Origin: Ferruginibacter sp.
Lineage (GTDB): Bacteria > Bacteroidota > Bacteroidia > Chitinophagales > Chitinophagaceae
Reading direction: 5' to 3'
Assembly: GCF_028288465.1 (NCBI RefSeq)
Contig: NZ_JAQBNR010000019.1
Location: 124,001 to 188,000 of the forward strand
DNA: 64,000 bases
Part shown: positions 9,716-20,000 of the stretch, one piece after another
Layout: every line of letters starts with the position of its first letter
Position numbering within the stretch: the first letter of the stretch is position 1
Notes under the pieces: model-generated
Database searches by the model: none
Seen by the model: the letters and a program-made list of their open reading frames with translations, nothing else
Told to the model about the DNA's origin: nothing
Position numbers and translations under genes: made by a program

Positions 9716-11704
9716 ATGCAATTCCATAGAAAAAATTATTCCGGCGAAGAACTTATCAGCCTGTATAAAAATCTGTTGCTCCCGAGAATGATTGAAGAAA
9801 AAATGCTGGTATTATTGCGCCAGGGAAAAATTTCTAAATGGTTCAGCGGCATCGGTCAGGAAGCCATCTCCACAGGTGTTACCATGGCATTGCAACCTGA
9901 TGAATGGATTATGCCCTTGCATAGAAACCTGGGTGTATTTACAACAAGAAAAATGCCGCTGAATAAATTATTTAAACAATGGCAGGGCAGTAAAGGCGGA
10001 TACAGTAAAGGGCGCGAAAGAAGTTTTCATTTTGGCAGTAAAGAGCACCATATCTGCGGCATGATATCACATCTTGGTCCGCAAATGGCCATTGCTGATG
10101 GAGTAGCACTGGCGTATAAATTGTCGGGGAGCGATAAAGTAGCTGTAGCATTTACAGGTGATGGAGGTACCAGCGAAGGTGATTTTCATGAAGCATTAAA
10201 TGTAGCCGCCGTATGGGATCTGCCGGTAATTTTTGTAATAGAAAACAATGGCTATGGGTTGAGCACACCCGTGAGTGAACAGTACCGTTGTTTCAGCCTG
10301 GTAGAAAAAGCCCGTGGTTATGGCATGGAAGGTATTCAGATTGAGGGCAATAATATCCTGGAAGTATACGACACCATCCGGGGGGTAAAAGACTATTGTA
10401 TCCATAACCAAAAACCTTACCTGGTAGAGTGCATGACTTTCAGGATGCGGGGCCACGAAGAGGCAAGTGGTACTAAATATGTACCAGCGCATTTATTTGA
10501 TTTGTGGCAGCAAAAAGACCCCATCAAAAATTATGAAGATTACCTGCTGCAACAGGAAGTGTTGACGGAACTAACTATTATGGATATCCGCAATGAATGC
10601 AGGGAATATATCGAGAGCGAATTACACACCGGGTATGACTCAACACCTGTTATTGCTGACACAGAAGAAGAACTGGAAGACATTTACGCCTGGCCGGAAA
10701 AGAAGCCGGTTTACTTTCAGGAAACGCCCGGTAATACCCATCCTGAAAAACGTTTTATAGACGGGATTAAAGAAGGGTTGTATCAATCAATGCAACAGCA
10801 TGATAATTTAATATTGATGGGCCAGGACATTGCGGAATATGGCGGCGCTTTTAAAATAACCGAAGGATTAGTAGAAAAATTTGGTAAGGAAAGAGTACGC
10901 AATACGCCTATTTGCGAAAGCGCCATTGTAGGTGCAGCGCTTGGTTTATCAATGGAAGGATACAAGGCGATGATGGAAATGCAGTTTGCTGATTTTGTTA
11001 CCGTGGGCTTTAACCAGGTAGTCAATAACCTGGCAAAAATTCATTACCGCTGGGGACAAAATGCCGATGTGGTAATACGAATGCCAACGGGCGGTGGCGT
11101 TGGGGCAGGGCCCTTTCACAGCCAGAGTAATGAGGCGTGGTTTGTACATACACCCGGTTTGAAAGTGGTCTACCCATCCACCCCAATGGATGCCAAAGGG
11201 CTGTTAATTGCGGCCATCAACGACCCTAACCCCATATTGTTTTTTGAACACAAAGCTTTGTACAGAAGCATCAGCGGGCTTGTGCCGGAAGCCTATTTTG
11301 AAATTGAAATAGGCAAGGCGAGACTGGTACAAACCGGCGGCGACCTCAGCATTATTACTTATGGCGCAGGCGTACACTGGGCGATACAATATGCAAAAGA
11401 CCATCCCAAATTAGCTGTGTATATTTTGGATTTGCGCACATTATTACCACTGGATTATTCCGCAATCAAAGCTGCGGTACAAGCTACGGGAAAGGCCTTA
11501 TTGTTGCATGAAGACACGTTAACAGGCGGTATCGGTGGCGAAATAGCCGCCTGGATTGGGGAGCACTGTTTTGAATTTCTCGATGCCCCTGTGATACGCT
11601 GCGCAAGTCTTGATACACCCATTCCCTTCAATATTGAACTGGAGAAAAATTTTATGGCCTACAGCCGGTTGCATGAATGTGTGGAGAAACTGATGAATTA
11701 TTAA
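9716..11704 (+). CDS. 2-oxoacid dehydrogenase E1, fused alpha and beta subunits
   Basis: 662 residues that join the two E1 subunits of a branched-chain 2-oxoacid, pyruvate or acetoin-type dehydrogenase. Residues ~1-330 are E1-alpha with the thiamine-diphosphate motif GDGGTSEGDFHE...ENNGYG (about residues 148-180). Residues ~345-662 are E1-beta, with the GQDIAEYGGAFK and RNTPICESAIVG blocks and the transketolase C domain (LLLHEDTLTGGIGGEIAAW). It catalyses decarboxylation and acyl transfer to the lipoyl group of an E2 that is not in this window, so substrate choice cannot be fixed here. Fused E1 proteins of this type are common in Bacteroidota. Confidence 0.9.
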   Translation: MQFHRKNYSGEELISLYKNLLLPRMIEEKMLVLLRQGKISKWFSGIGQEAISTGVTMALQPDEWIMPLHRNLGVFTTRKMPLNKLFKQWQGSKGGYSKGRERSFHFGSKEHHICGMISHLGPQMAIADGVALAYKLSGSDKVAVAFTGDGGTSEGDFHEALNVAAVWDLPVIFVIENNGYGLSTPVSEQYRCFSLVEKARGYGMEGIQIEGNNILEVYDTIRGVKDYCIHNQKPYLVECMTFRMRGHEEASGTKYVPAHLFDLWQQKDPIKNYEDYLLQQEVLTELTIMDIRNECREYIESELHTGYDSTPVIADTEEELEDIYAWPEKKPVYFQETPGNTHPEKRFIDGIKEGLYQSMQQHDNLILMGQDIAEYGGAFKITEGLVEKFGKERVRNTPICESAIVGAALGLSMEGYKAMMEMQFADFVTVGFNQVVNNLAKIHYRWGQNADVVIRMPTGGGVGAGPFHSQSNEAWFVHTPGLKVVYPSTPMDAKGLLIAAINDPNPILFFEHKALYRSISGLVPEAYFEIEIGKARLVQTGGDLSIITYGAGVHWAIQYAKDHPKLAVYILDLRTLLPLDYSAIKAAVQATGKALLLHEDTLTGGIGGEIAAWIGEHCFEFLDAPVIRCASLDTPIPFNIELEKNFMAYSRLHECVEKLMNY

Positions 11705-11774
11705 CGGTAAGGATTGCTGTAAGCATGATATTATTTTATAAGGTCAGGCTAGCTGATTGTATAATTTTATTTGT

Positions 11775-13052
11775 ATGAAACAGTGTATTTTATTTACGGC
11801 ATTTCTTCTTGCCCTGTATACAGGCAAGTTCAGCTATGCGCAAACGTTGAAAGCTGCAGCTTCTGTAAGAATAATTACTCCCAATCCGTTGTTACCCGTC
11901 TCCGGCGGTGTTGGTTTACCCAACGCAGTTACTTCTAAAAAAGGAGACTTGTTTGTGCGGGCTTTGGTATTAGAAAAAGGGGCAACAAGAATTGCCATAG
12001 TAAACATTGATAATCTTGGCTGGTCGTCCATCCTGGGTAATAAATCGAGGGCGCTGATAAAAGGGATTACTCCGGCAAACATTCTGATCGGCTGTACGCA
12101 TACACACAGTGCACCGGATGCCTACGCTTTTCCGGATGAAAAAGGAAAAACCGGAGCCGATTTAAAATACCTTGACTGGTGTACACAACAAATAGCGGAT
12201 GCTGTAAATGAAGCAGTAAAAAAACTGGCCCCGGCAACGTTAAAAATTGCAGTAGGTGAAGCCAAAGGTAAGATTGCCTACAACTACTATGCTAATGAAT
12301 TGTATGATCCCCGTTGCGGCGTGATACAGGCGATTGCGGCTGAAGGAAATAATAAAGGAAAACCCATTGCTACGCTTGTAAATTATGCCATACACCCCGA
12401 AGTGATTGGTTCGGAGCAGGGCATATTAAGTCCCGATCTCTGCGGTCCTTTGTATGAAAGAATTGAATCTGCTGTTGGAGGTGTTGCATTATTTATGAAC
12501 AGTGCGCAGGGGGGCATGGTAACGGCAGACAACCGACGTGACATTGGTAAAGAGGCAAACGACTGGCAGGAATGTATACGGATCGGAAATTTGCTGGCGG
12601 ACGAAGCGCTCCACCTGGTTGGTGCAGCCCCGGAACAAAAAGATCCTGTTTTGTATTGTGCATCCAGGATGATTGAATTTCCGGTAGAGTCGTCCATGAT
12701 GCAATACATAATTGAAAACTCGCCCTTAAAACATCCGCATGCAAAACCGGGCATTGTCACCGCACAATTAAACCTGCTCAACATAGGCACAGCGCAGATT
12801 GTAACAGTTCCCGGCGAAGCACTTCCCAATATTAGCTATTATGTAAAAAGGCATATGAAAACCAGCCATCCTTTTCTTTTCGGCCTTACAAATGATGCCT
12901 ATGGCTACATATTGAGCAAGGTTGATTTCAACAGTTTTAAACGCTATGATTACATCAGCCAAACATGTCTCGGTGAATTAACCGGCGAAATTTATATGGA
13001 TGCTGCTTTGAAGCTGATTGCTGAAAGTCCGGCAGCGGAATCAGTAAAATAG
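11775..13052 (+). CDS. Secreted neutral/alkaline ceramidase-like hydrolase
   Basis: About 425 residues from the ATG at 11775, which gives a good signal peptide cut near SYAQ; an upstream TTG adds only six residues. The core resembles the N-terminal domain of neutral ceramidases: CTHTHSAPDAY (zinc-binding histidines), NYAIHPEV, and MNSAQGGMV near the expected nucleophile region. It lacks the long C-terminal immunoglobulin-like domain of the full enzymes. Many Bacteroidota make sphingolipids, so the substrate could be internal or external ceramide, but members of this domain family also act on other amides. Followed by a 168-bp convergent intergenic region. Confidence 0.75.
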   Translation: MKQCILFTAFLLALYTGKFSYAQTLKAAASVRIITPNPLLPVSGGVGLPNAVTSKKGDLFVRALVLEKGATRIAIVNIDNLGWSSILGNKSRALIKGITPANILIGCTHTHSAPDAYAFPDEKGKTGADLKYLDWCTQQIADAVNEAVKKLAPATLKIAVGEAKGKIAYNYYANELYDPRCGVIQAIAAEGNNKGKPIATLVNYAIHPEVIGSEQGILSPDLCGPLYERIESAVGGVALFMNSAQGGMVTADNRRDIGKEANDWQECIRIGNLLADEALHLVGAAPEQKDPVLYCASRMIEFPVESSMMQYIIENSPLKHPHAKPGIVTAQLNLLNIGTAQIVTVPGEALPNISYYVKRHMKTSHPFLFGLTNDAYGYILSKVDFNSFKRYDYISQTCLGELTGEIYMDAALKLIAESPAAESVK

Positions 13053-13220
13053 GAGGCAGTGTCTTTCTGCACTGTACCACAATTTTTCAAATAATATTGA
13101 ACTTTAGTCCAAATTGTTTTGCAGCATTTGTAAATAAAATTTGTCACGTTGTTATAGTATTAAATAATAACAACAAAAAACAACCAAGTTTTCTGGTTCT
13201 TAAGCAACTCATTTAATGGG

Positions 13221-13763
13221 TTAATTATCGGAGCCCTTATCTCCTACAAACCAATGCTCTTTATCTTTAAACAACACATTAAATGTGGTAAGCGAACCGT
13301 AGCAACGCGTAATGTATTGTTGCATGTTTACTTTTTCTTCATCGCTTAATTTTTTATTACTGTTGATATTCTGTTCCAGCACCCGCAACCTGTCACGCAG
13401 CATAACTATCTTATGAAAAAAATCTGCTACCGGAACCTCTTTCGGCTTTAAATTTTTATCAGCTGGCTGCAATAATAAAATGCCGCCAATCCACTTTTCG
13501 CCCAGCGGAACTACTTCTGTCATATTCCCCCATAAACGCAATATTTTTAAAAGTGACTTTTCGGTTTCTGAAACTGTCTCCACTTCAACGGTGCAGTTTT
13601 CAGGTATAATTTCATCAAGGCTATTGTCAGTTTTATCAATTTCTTTAATGCCATGATGAATAAAGGAGATCATATAAGTTGCGTAACGAACGCCGATAAT
13701 AACGCCTGGTCCAAATTGAGTATGCTGCAACCGGGTGCCTATGCCAAGGGTAGTTTGATCCAT
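13221..13763 (-). CDS. Conserved hypothetical protein with Tudor-like N-terminus
   Basis: 180 residues. I do not recognise a named family. The N-terminal ~60 residues read GTRLQHTQFGPGVIIG..., like the small beta-barrel (Tudor/CarD-type) seen at the C-terminus of UvrD/PcrA helicases. The middle ends in a charged helix (about residues 115-155) likely to form a coiled coil. No signal peptide or membrane helix, so cytoplasmic. It has its own promoter-like pair just upstream (13775-13801). A role in nucleic-acid or RNA-polymerase binding is possible but is only an inference from the N-terminal motif. Confidence 0.7.
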   Translation of the reverse strand: MDQTTLGIGTRLQHTQFGPGVIIGVRYATYMISFIHHGIKEIDKTDNSLDEIIPENCTVEVETVSETEKSLLKILRLWGNMTEVVPLGEKWIGGILLLQPADKNLKPKEVPVADFFHKIVMLRDRLRVLEQNINSNKKLSDEEKVNMQQYITRCYGSLTTFNVLFKDKEHWFVGDKGSDN

Positions 13764-13774
13764 ATATTTTTTTT

Positions 13775-13801
13775 CAAAAATATCATTTTCAGAATAATCA
13801 A
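13775..13801 (-). promoter_or_regulatory. Predicted promoter of the 13221-13763 gene
   Basis: On the minus strand: TTG (13799-13801), 16 bp, then TATTTTTG (13775-13782), matching the Bacteroidota pattern TTG...TAnnTTTG. The ATG follows 11 bp later. The -33 part overlaps the last codons of the neighbouring gene. Confidence 0.45.
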
Positions 13802-14586
13802 GGCGTTTCTTTTTTTGCTTCCCCGGTTAACAATTCTTTTTTAAACTGGTAAGATGCATTGAGAATATACTGGTAAAAAACGGCGGTAGAAGTACGTTGC
13901 GTAAAATCATAGTCGGGACGGTAGCGAATCATGAAAGTATCCAGCGCTTTACCCTCCAGCCGGGTTATTCTTTTTACCAGCGTTTTATTAAAACGGTAAT
14001 TGATGTAAGTGTCCTGCTCCTGTTCCAGCAGCCGGTTCTGCATATACTTTAACCGCTTGTTTCTTTTAAAACGAAAGATATTTATGAATTCATCCAGGTC
14101 AAGTCCGCCGCCACCGGAATAATCTGAAACCGAAGTGCTGATACCTGGCCGCTGGTAATTGAATATCTTCGCATACTCTTCCCTGTTGGCAATGGAATCT
14201 TCTTTAAAACTACGGGTAAACACCCTTACTTCCTTTAAAGTCCGGAATTTTTCTGTTAATCTGATGTGCAGTGAAATATCAAAACTGCCAATATTTTCAA
14301 TATTCTTTATTGCGAACCTGGCGGTGGGTTTATTATTGTAAATGAAAGTAAGCGAATCTTTGTCGGATGCGCCAATTTCATAATGTCCGCTTGAATCTGT
14401 AACAGCGGTCATGCCTCCACTGCTTTTTACCAGTACGTTTTTAACAGGGACCGTTCGGCTCGAATCGTATACCGTACCACTGATAGTTAACTGGGCTGCA
14501 ACCGACCCAATCATCAGCCAAAAAAAAAGTATACAACAAAGAGTTTTTATAAAATGCTGCAAGAGGATGAAAATTATATAGCGCAA
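13798..14586 (-). CDS. Secreted protein with carboxypeptidase-regulatory-like N-terminal domain
   Basis: Up to 262 residues. No ATG stands at a sensible position: the frame begins at TTG 14586, and a second TTG nine codons in gives a cleaner signal peptide (MQHFIKTLCC...VAAQ). Which is used cannot be decided. After the signal comes a CarboxypepD_reg-like beta domain (TISGTVYDSS..VPVKNVLVKSS), the same fold found at the N-terminus of SusC proteins. The remaining ~150 residues are charged and show no motif I know. It is probably periplasmic or attached to the outer membrane. It starts 43 bp downstream of the purN fusion gene, same strand, so the two may be cotranscribed. Confidence 0.7.
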   Translation of the reverse strand: MRYIIFILLQHFIKTLCCILFFWLMIGSVAAQLTISGTVYDSSRTVPVKNVLVKSSGGMTAVTDSSGHYEIGASDKDSLTFIYNNKPTARFAIKNIENIGSFDISLHIRLTEKFRTLKEVRVFTRSFKEDSIANREEYAKIFNYQRPGISTSVSDYSGGGGLDLDEFINIFRFKRNKRLKYMQNRLLEQEQDTYINYRFNKTLVKRITRLEGKALDTFMIRYRPDYDFTQRTSTAVFYQYILNASYQFKKELLTGEAKKETP

Positions 14587-14628
14587 TATTACACGAACAT
14601 AGGCTGTTCCTGTAAAATAACAGGCCTT

Positions 14629-15498
14629 TTAACTGCGATTTTGCAATTTTAATACTTGTTCAATAACTGTCGGGTAATGTTGATGCTCCAGTAAATGAAT
14701 TTTTTGTGCCAGTATGCCTGCATCATCTGCTGCATCAATTTTACAGGTTGCCTGATAAATGATGTTGCCATGATCATATAGTTCATCCACATAATGAATG
14801 GTAATACCACTTTCTTTTTCGCCTGCCGCAATAACGGCCTCATGTACCTTGCTGCCATACATCCCTTTACCGCCATATTTGGGTAACAGGGCAGGATGAA
14901 TATTTACAATTTTATTGGGGTAGGCTTTGATTAGTGAGGAGGGGATTTTCCATAAAAAACCAGCGAGTACAATAAATTGTATACCTAGTTTTTTAAATTC
15001 ACTTATATAATTATCTGAATGAAAAAATTGTTCTTTATCCAGCAGCATTGTATTAATGTGATGTTGTTTTGCAATATCCAGGACACCAGCTCCGGGTTTG
15101 TTACAAACAATCAGCGCCACTTTACCTGCTCCAGAATGAGCGTTAAAATAGGCTATAATTTTTTGGGCGTTGCTGCCTGCGCCACTGGCAAAAATGGCTA
15201 TTAATGGAGGGTCTGGTATTTTTTTACCCGATATTTTGTCCCAGACCTTTACAAGATATCCTTTAAAAAAGGAAAACTGGCCAAACGGAATGCTTACCAG
15301 CAGCACACAGACTGGCCATAACAGACTGACCAGTACTATATAAGAAAATATCCAAATCGTTTTCTCTTCAATGGAGGTAATAGCCAGTATTTTTCTTGCT
15401 GCAAGCCCGCAAAAGCTTCCTCCTATGGCAAAAGTGAATATAATCAGAATGAGGTTAATGCCATTTACTTTCCAGCGTTGTTGTAGTTTTTGCAGCAT
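14629..15498 (-). CDS. purN: Phosphoribosylglycinamide formyltransferase fused to a small membrane domain
   Basis: 289 residues from the ATG at 15498. Residues ~1-95 begin MLQKLQQRWK and contain two membrane helices; they match my recollection of a small Bacteroidota membrane family (DUF6787). From about residue 100 the protein is PurN: IAIFASGAGSN, then VNIHPALLPKYGGKGMYG with the catalytic N-I-H, and the catalytic aspartate in VDELYDHG. PurN makes formyl-GAR in purine synthesis, normally as a soluble enzyme of ~190-200 residues. No ATG, GTG or TTG lies at the junction (15180-15240), so the enzyme can only be made as a fusion. It would be anchored in the inner membrane facing the cytoplasm. 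Confidence 0.88.
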   Translation of the reverse strand: MLQKLQQRWKVNGINLILIIFTFAIGGSFCGLAARKILAITSIEEKTIWIFSYIVLVSLLWPVCVLLVSIPFGQFSFFKGYLVKVWDKISGKKIPDPPLIAIFASGAGSNAQKIIAYFNAHSGAGKVALIVCNKPGAGVLDIAKQHHINTMLLDKEQFFHSDNYISEFKKLGIQFIVLAGFLWKIPSSLIKAYPNKIVNIHPALLPKYGGKGMYGSKVHEAVIAAGEKESGITIHYVDELYDHGNIIYQATCKIDAADDAGILAQKIHLLEHQHYPTVIEQVLKLQNRS

Positions 15499-15652
15499 CC
15501 GGCAAAAATCAATCAAAAAACTGGTAGTTGCTAACCAACCTGCAAAAATTATCAGCAAAAATCTGTTTACAAAAAGATGACAATATGTATTATAAGTGTA
15601 AAACAATCCGCTGAAAATCAAGCTGGACGCGGAAAAATTTTTTTTTACAATG

Positions 15653-15685
15653 TTGATATTATGTGGGTATACTAACTTATTTTTG
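15653..15685 (+). promoter_or_regulatory. Predicted promoter of the ACIII-oxidase operon
   Basis: TTG at 15653-15655, 22 bp, then TATTTTTG at 15678-15685, fitting the Bacteroidota TTG...TAnnTTTG pattern. The actA ATG is 45 bp downstream. It lies in the divergent gap between purN and actA. Confidence 0.5.
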
Positions 15686-15730
15686 CACCCACAGAAGGAT
15701 ATTCTTCCACTTAAGCATTCGAATAACTGT

Positions 15731-16972
15731 ATGAGTCGCTATAGAAAAATCTTAACAAAAGTCTTCGCAAGTTTACTTTTCATCGCATTGGTTTCGTCAA
15801 GCAAAATAAGTTTCGCCGCTGATGGTGAAGCCTTATTTAAAGCGAACTGTGCCAACTGCCATAAACCGCTGGAAGATTATACAGGTCCGAAATTACAGGG
15901 AGCAAGAAGCAGGGAACCGAACCCAACATGGGCATATAAATGGGTAAATAATGTAAATACCATGGTGGAAACAGATCCTTACGCTAAAGGACTCTTAGCC
16001 AAATATGGTGCCAAAATGACCCAGTTTAACCTGAAGGAAGAGGAGATAAAAGCGATATTGGATTATGCAGATAATTATAAAGCCCCTGCTGCCCCAACCG
16101 CAGGTACAGCAGGTGCTCCGGCCGAAGACAATTCTTTATTATTCGGTATTTTAACGCTGGTACTTGCCGTAATTGCCTTAATATTATTACAGGTGAATAG
16201 CAGCCTGCGCAAACTATCAGACGAAAAAGATGGTATCATCCGTACCGAACCTGTTCCTTTTTACCGCAATAAGACTTATATTATGATGGGTGTGCTGGTA
16301 TTGTTTTGCCTGGGTGGCTACATTACGATTAATGCGGCAATTGGTCTTGGCCGTATGAAAAATTATCAGCCTGAACAACCTATTTACTATTCCCATAAAG
16401 TACACGCAGGTACTAACCAAATCAGTTGTTTGTATTGTCACGGTGGCAGCCAGGATAGCAAACATGCAAACATTCCATCTGTAAACGTATGTATGAATTG
16501 CCACATGGCAATTAAGGAATACAAAGGGGATCCCATTGTAAGAGAAGACGGCAAATCGGTAAATGGAACAGCTGAAATTCAGAAATTATATCAATATGCA
16601 GGATGGAATCCTGACGCGAAAAAATATGATAAGCCGGGTAAAGCTATTGAATGGATAAAAATCCATAACCTGCCTGATCATGTTTATTTCAACCATAGCC
16701 AACACGTTAAAGTAGGTAAACAACAGTGCCAAACTTGTCATGGTCCAATACAGGAAATGCCCGAGGTGTACCAGTTTGCTGATTTAAGCATGGGCTGGTG
16801 TATCAATTGTCACAGGGAAAGCAAGGTTAATTTTTATAATAAAGAATCTGGCGAAGGCAATAAATTTTACAGCATCTACGAGAAATTTCACAAGGATATC
16901 AAAGAAGGCAAACTTGACAGTGTGACGGTAGAAAAAATCGGTGGAACAGAATGTCAAAAATGTCACTATTAG
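15731..16972 (+). CDS. actA: Alternative complex III subunit A, multihaem cytochrome c
   Basis: About 413 residues from the ATG at 15731, which exposes a signal peptide ending SFAAD; the upstream in-frame start would bury it. There are six CxxCH haem sites: CANCH in an N-terminal monohaem cytochrome c domain (residues ~30-115), then CLYCH, CMNCH, CQTCH, CINCH and CQKCH in the C-terminal pentahaem part. Two membrane helices sit between them (around LLFGILTLVLAVIALILL and YIMMGVLVLFCLGGYI). In ACIII the haems pass electrons from menaquinol oxidation to cytochrome c or directly to the oxidase. It is the first gene of the operon, with a promoter-like pair upstream. The extra N-terminal haem domain is discussed under findings. 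Confidence 0.92.
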   Translation: MSRYRKILTKVFASLLFIALVSSSKISFAADGEALFKANCANCHKPLEDYTGPKLQGARSREPNPTWAYKWVNNVNTMVETDPYAKGLLAKYGAKMTQFNLKEEEIKAILDYADNYKAPAAPTAGTAGAPAEDNSLLFGILTLVLAVIALILLQVNSSLRKLSDEKDGIIRTEPVPFYRNKTYIMMGVLVLFCLGGYITINAAIGLGRMKNYQPEQPIYYSHKVHAGTNQISCLYCHGGSQDSKHANIPSVNVCMNCHMAIKEYKGDPIVREDGKSVNGTAEIQKLYQYAGWNPDAKKYDKPGKAIEWIKIHNLPDHVYFNHSQHVKVGKQQCQTCHGPIQEMPEVYQFADLSMGWCINCHRESKVNFYNKESGEGNKFYSIYEKFHKDIKEGKLDSVTVEKIGGTECQKCHY

Positions 16973-17031
16973 TTTAGCGAGCCTACGGAAAGTTAAGCAG
17001 GGAGAAAATGAAGCGCATCTGTAGTCATTTT

Positions 17032-17063
17032 CAAATTTTCAAATTTTCGAATTTTCAAATTGT
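17032..17063. repeat. 8-bp tandem repeat, four copies, in actA-actB spacer
   Basis: CAAATTTT, CAAATTTT, CGAATTTT, CAAATTGT, ending 3 bp before the actB ATG. The units are near-palindromic, so the stretch can also fold into AT-rich hairpins. Confidence 0.85.
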
Positions 17064-17066
17064 ATT

Positions 17067-20000
17067 ATGAGTAATAAAAAGTATTGGCAAAGTTTTGGAG
17101 AATTAAACGAGTCAGACGCTTTTAAAAAGGCGGCTAAAGATGAATTTAAAGAAAATTTGTTGCCATTAGAAGATCTGGACGATGGTTTGCTGAATGCCAA
17201 AGCGCCCCGCAGGGATTTCCTTAAATACTTAGGATTCAGCACTGCCGCAGCAACTATTGCAGCGAGTTGCGAAATGCCTGTTCGCAAAGCCGTGCCATAT
17301 CTGCGCAAACCAGATGACGTGATTCCGGGTGTTGCCAATTATTACGCTTCAACATATGTCAATGAAGGTGACGTTGTACCAGTATTGGTAAAACAAAGAG
17401 ATGGCCGCCCTATTAAGATTGAAGGAAATGAAGCTTCTGCTATAACAGGCGGTGGAACCAGTGCCCAGGCACAGGCATCCGTACTGGATTTATATGATAC
17501 CACACGCTTGCGTTACCCGATGCAGCACGATGGCAAAGATTTTAAAGAAGTAACCTCTTTTGACGCATTTGATAAACTGATTGCAACTGCAATGGGTGCA
17601 GTAGCAGCAAAGCCAACAGTAATTCTAACTTCTACTATTACTTCTCCTGTTACACAACAAATAATTACGGAATACCTGGCGAAAAGCCCGGCTGGCAGTA
17701 AACATGTCCAGTATGATGCTATTAGCTACAGCGGTATGATATTGGCCAACCAGGCTTGTTATGGAAAAAAGGGTTTGCCCTCTTACCATTTCGATAACGC
17801 TAAAGTAATTGTTAGTCTGGGTGCAGATTTTTTAGGAACCTGGTTAAGCCCGGTTGAATTTTCCGGCCAGTATGCCAAAACAAGAAGAATTACAGGCGAA
17901 AAGCCTGAAATGAGCCGTCACATTCAGTTTGAAGGCGCATTGAGTTTAACGGGAAGTAATGCCGATGACCGCTATTTACATAAACCTTCTCAAACTGGTG
18001 CGATAGCGCTGGCCTTGCTGGCAAAGCTGGGCGGAGCTGTAAGTGCAGCCGCAATAAATGACCCTGCCGTGGCTAAAGGAGTTGATGCCGCAGCTGCAGC
18101 TTTAAATGCTAATAAAGGAGCTGGCCTGGTAGTTTGCGGAAGTAACGATGTAAATATTCAGATTATCGTAAATGCTATCAATGAAGCAATTGGTGCAAAT
18201 GGTAAAACTATTAACTGGGCAGTAACGAGTAACTACCGCCAGGGGATAGACTCAGATATAGTGAAATTGACAGAAGAAATGAATGCTGGCGCAATTGGTG
18301 CGTTATTGATATATGAGAGTAACCCGGTGTATACCTATTACGACAGCAAAAAGTTTGCTGATGGTTTAAAGAAAGTTCCTGTTACAGTGTCTTTCAACGG
18401 AACAATGAATGAAACCACCGAATTGTGCAAATTCAGTATTCCCTCCAACCACTGGCTGGAAAGCTGGGGTGATAGCGAAGCAAAAACAGGCTTCATCAGT
18501 TTACAGCAACCTACAATTAACCCCCTGTTTAAAACAAGACCGTTCCAGGCTTCCTTGTTAAAATGGAGTGGGAATGCTACAGATTACGAAACGTATTTTA
18601 AAACATACTGGACTGCCAAAACCGGTTCAGCAGATAATTATGATAGTGCTTTACAATCCGGTTTGATTCAGCCTGTAGCAATGCCCGTTGGCACAGCTAC
18701 ATTTAGCAGTGGTCCGGTAACAGAAGCCGCAGCGAAAATTGCCGCTGTTAAAGGAGGCAATTATGAAGTAGTAATCTATCAAAAAGTTTCAATAGGTAGT
18801 GGCAAGCAGGCAAACAACCCCTGGTTGCAGGAAACACCCGATCCGATTTCAAAAGTAACCTGGGACAACTACGCTATTATGAGCCCGGCCATGGCTAAAG
18901 CTGTGCTGGCCCTGGATGTAATAGGCAGTCAATACCAGGGAGACGGATACGAAGTACACCCGGAAAAACCAACGGTGAAATTAACAGTCAATGGAAAATC
19001 ACTGGAGCTACCGGTATTAATATTACCTGGTGTTCATCCAAGTGTAATTGCCGTTGCACTGGGTTACGGCAGAGAAAGTGCGGATAAAAACAGAACCAGT
19101 GAATACATAGGGAAATCAGCAGCAGGAGCAGGATTTAATGCTTACCCGCTGGTTGGATTTGATGGTACAGGATTTAGCTATACCGGTGCTGCAGAAATTG
19201 CTAAAACCGGCAATACTTATCCGCTTGGACAAACACAGGTTCACGGCTCTTCAGAAAGTCGCCCCGTTATTTACGAAACAAGTCTTGCAAAATTTATTGC
19301 CAATCCGGAACAGGTTTGTGCAGAACCAAATGAGGAAAGAGCAAAACTCATTCCTTTCGGTGGAACAGAATATAGAAAAGATGCTACCATATATCCGGAC
19401 CTGATGGAAGAAAAGCCGGGTATCAAGTGGGGTATGAGCATTGACCTGAATACATGTACCGGTTGCAGCGCTTGCGTGGTAGCTTGTACTGCAGAAAACA
19501 ATGTGAGTGTGGTAGGTAAAACACAGGTAATGCGGGCACACGAAATGCACTGGTTGCGTATTGACCGTTATTTTACCGGTGATATGAATAATCCGGATGT
19601 TGTTTTTCAACCGATGATGTGTCAGCATTGTGATAATGCACCTTGTGAAAACGTTTGCCCGGTAGCAGCTACAAACCATAGCAGTGAAGGGTTAAACCAG
19701 ATGACTTATAACAGGTGCATCGGTACAAGATATTGCGCCAATAACTGTCCGTTTAAAGTACGTCGGTTTAACTGGCTTGATTTTAATGGTGCTGACAGCT
19801 TCCCTGACAATCAGAACCCACTACTGGGAGTAGATCTGAATGATGTAACGCTTCAAATGAATGACGATCTAACTAGGATGGTGTTGAACCCGGATGTAAC
19901 TGTTCGTTCAAGAGGCGTTATTGAAAAATGTTCATTCTGCGTACAGCGTTTACAGGAAAATAAACTGATTGCAAAAAAAGCAGAAGACCCAACGCTTATC

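Noticed and set aside
12383..12829. 148-codon antisense frame inside the ceramidase-like gene
   Set aside because: Composition follows the sense gene; no start context, no motif, and the sense frame has clear zinc-site motifs.
13148..13174. Hairpin GTTGTTAT/ATAACAAC as terminator between convergent genes
   Set aside because: It is followed by A, not T, on the + strand, and its orientation on the minus strand puts the T-run before the stem; termination is not supported.
17032..17063. CRISPR-like array
   Set aside because: Units are 8 bp with no spacers; a simple tandem repeat. The same holds for 21831-21864.
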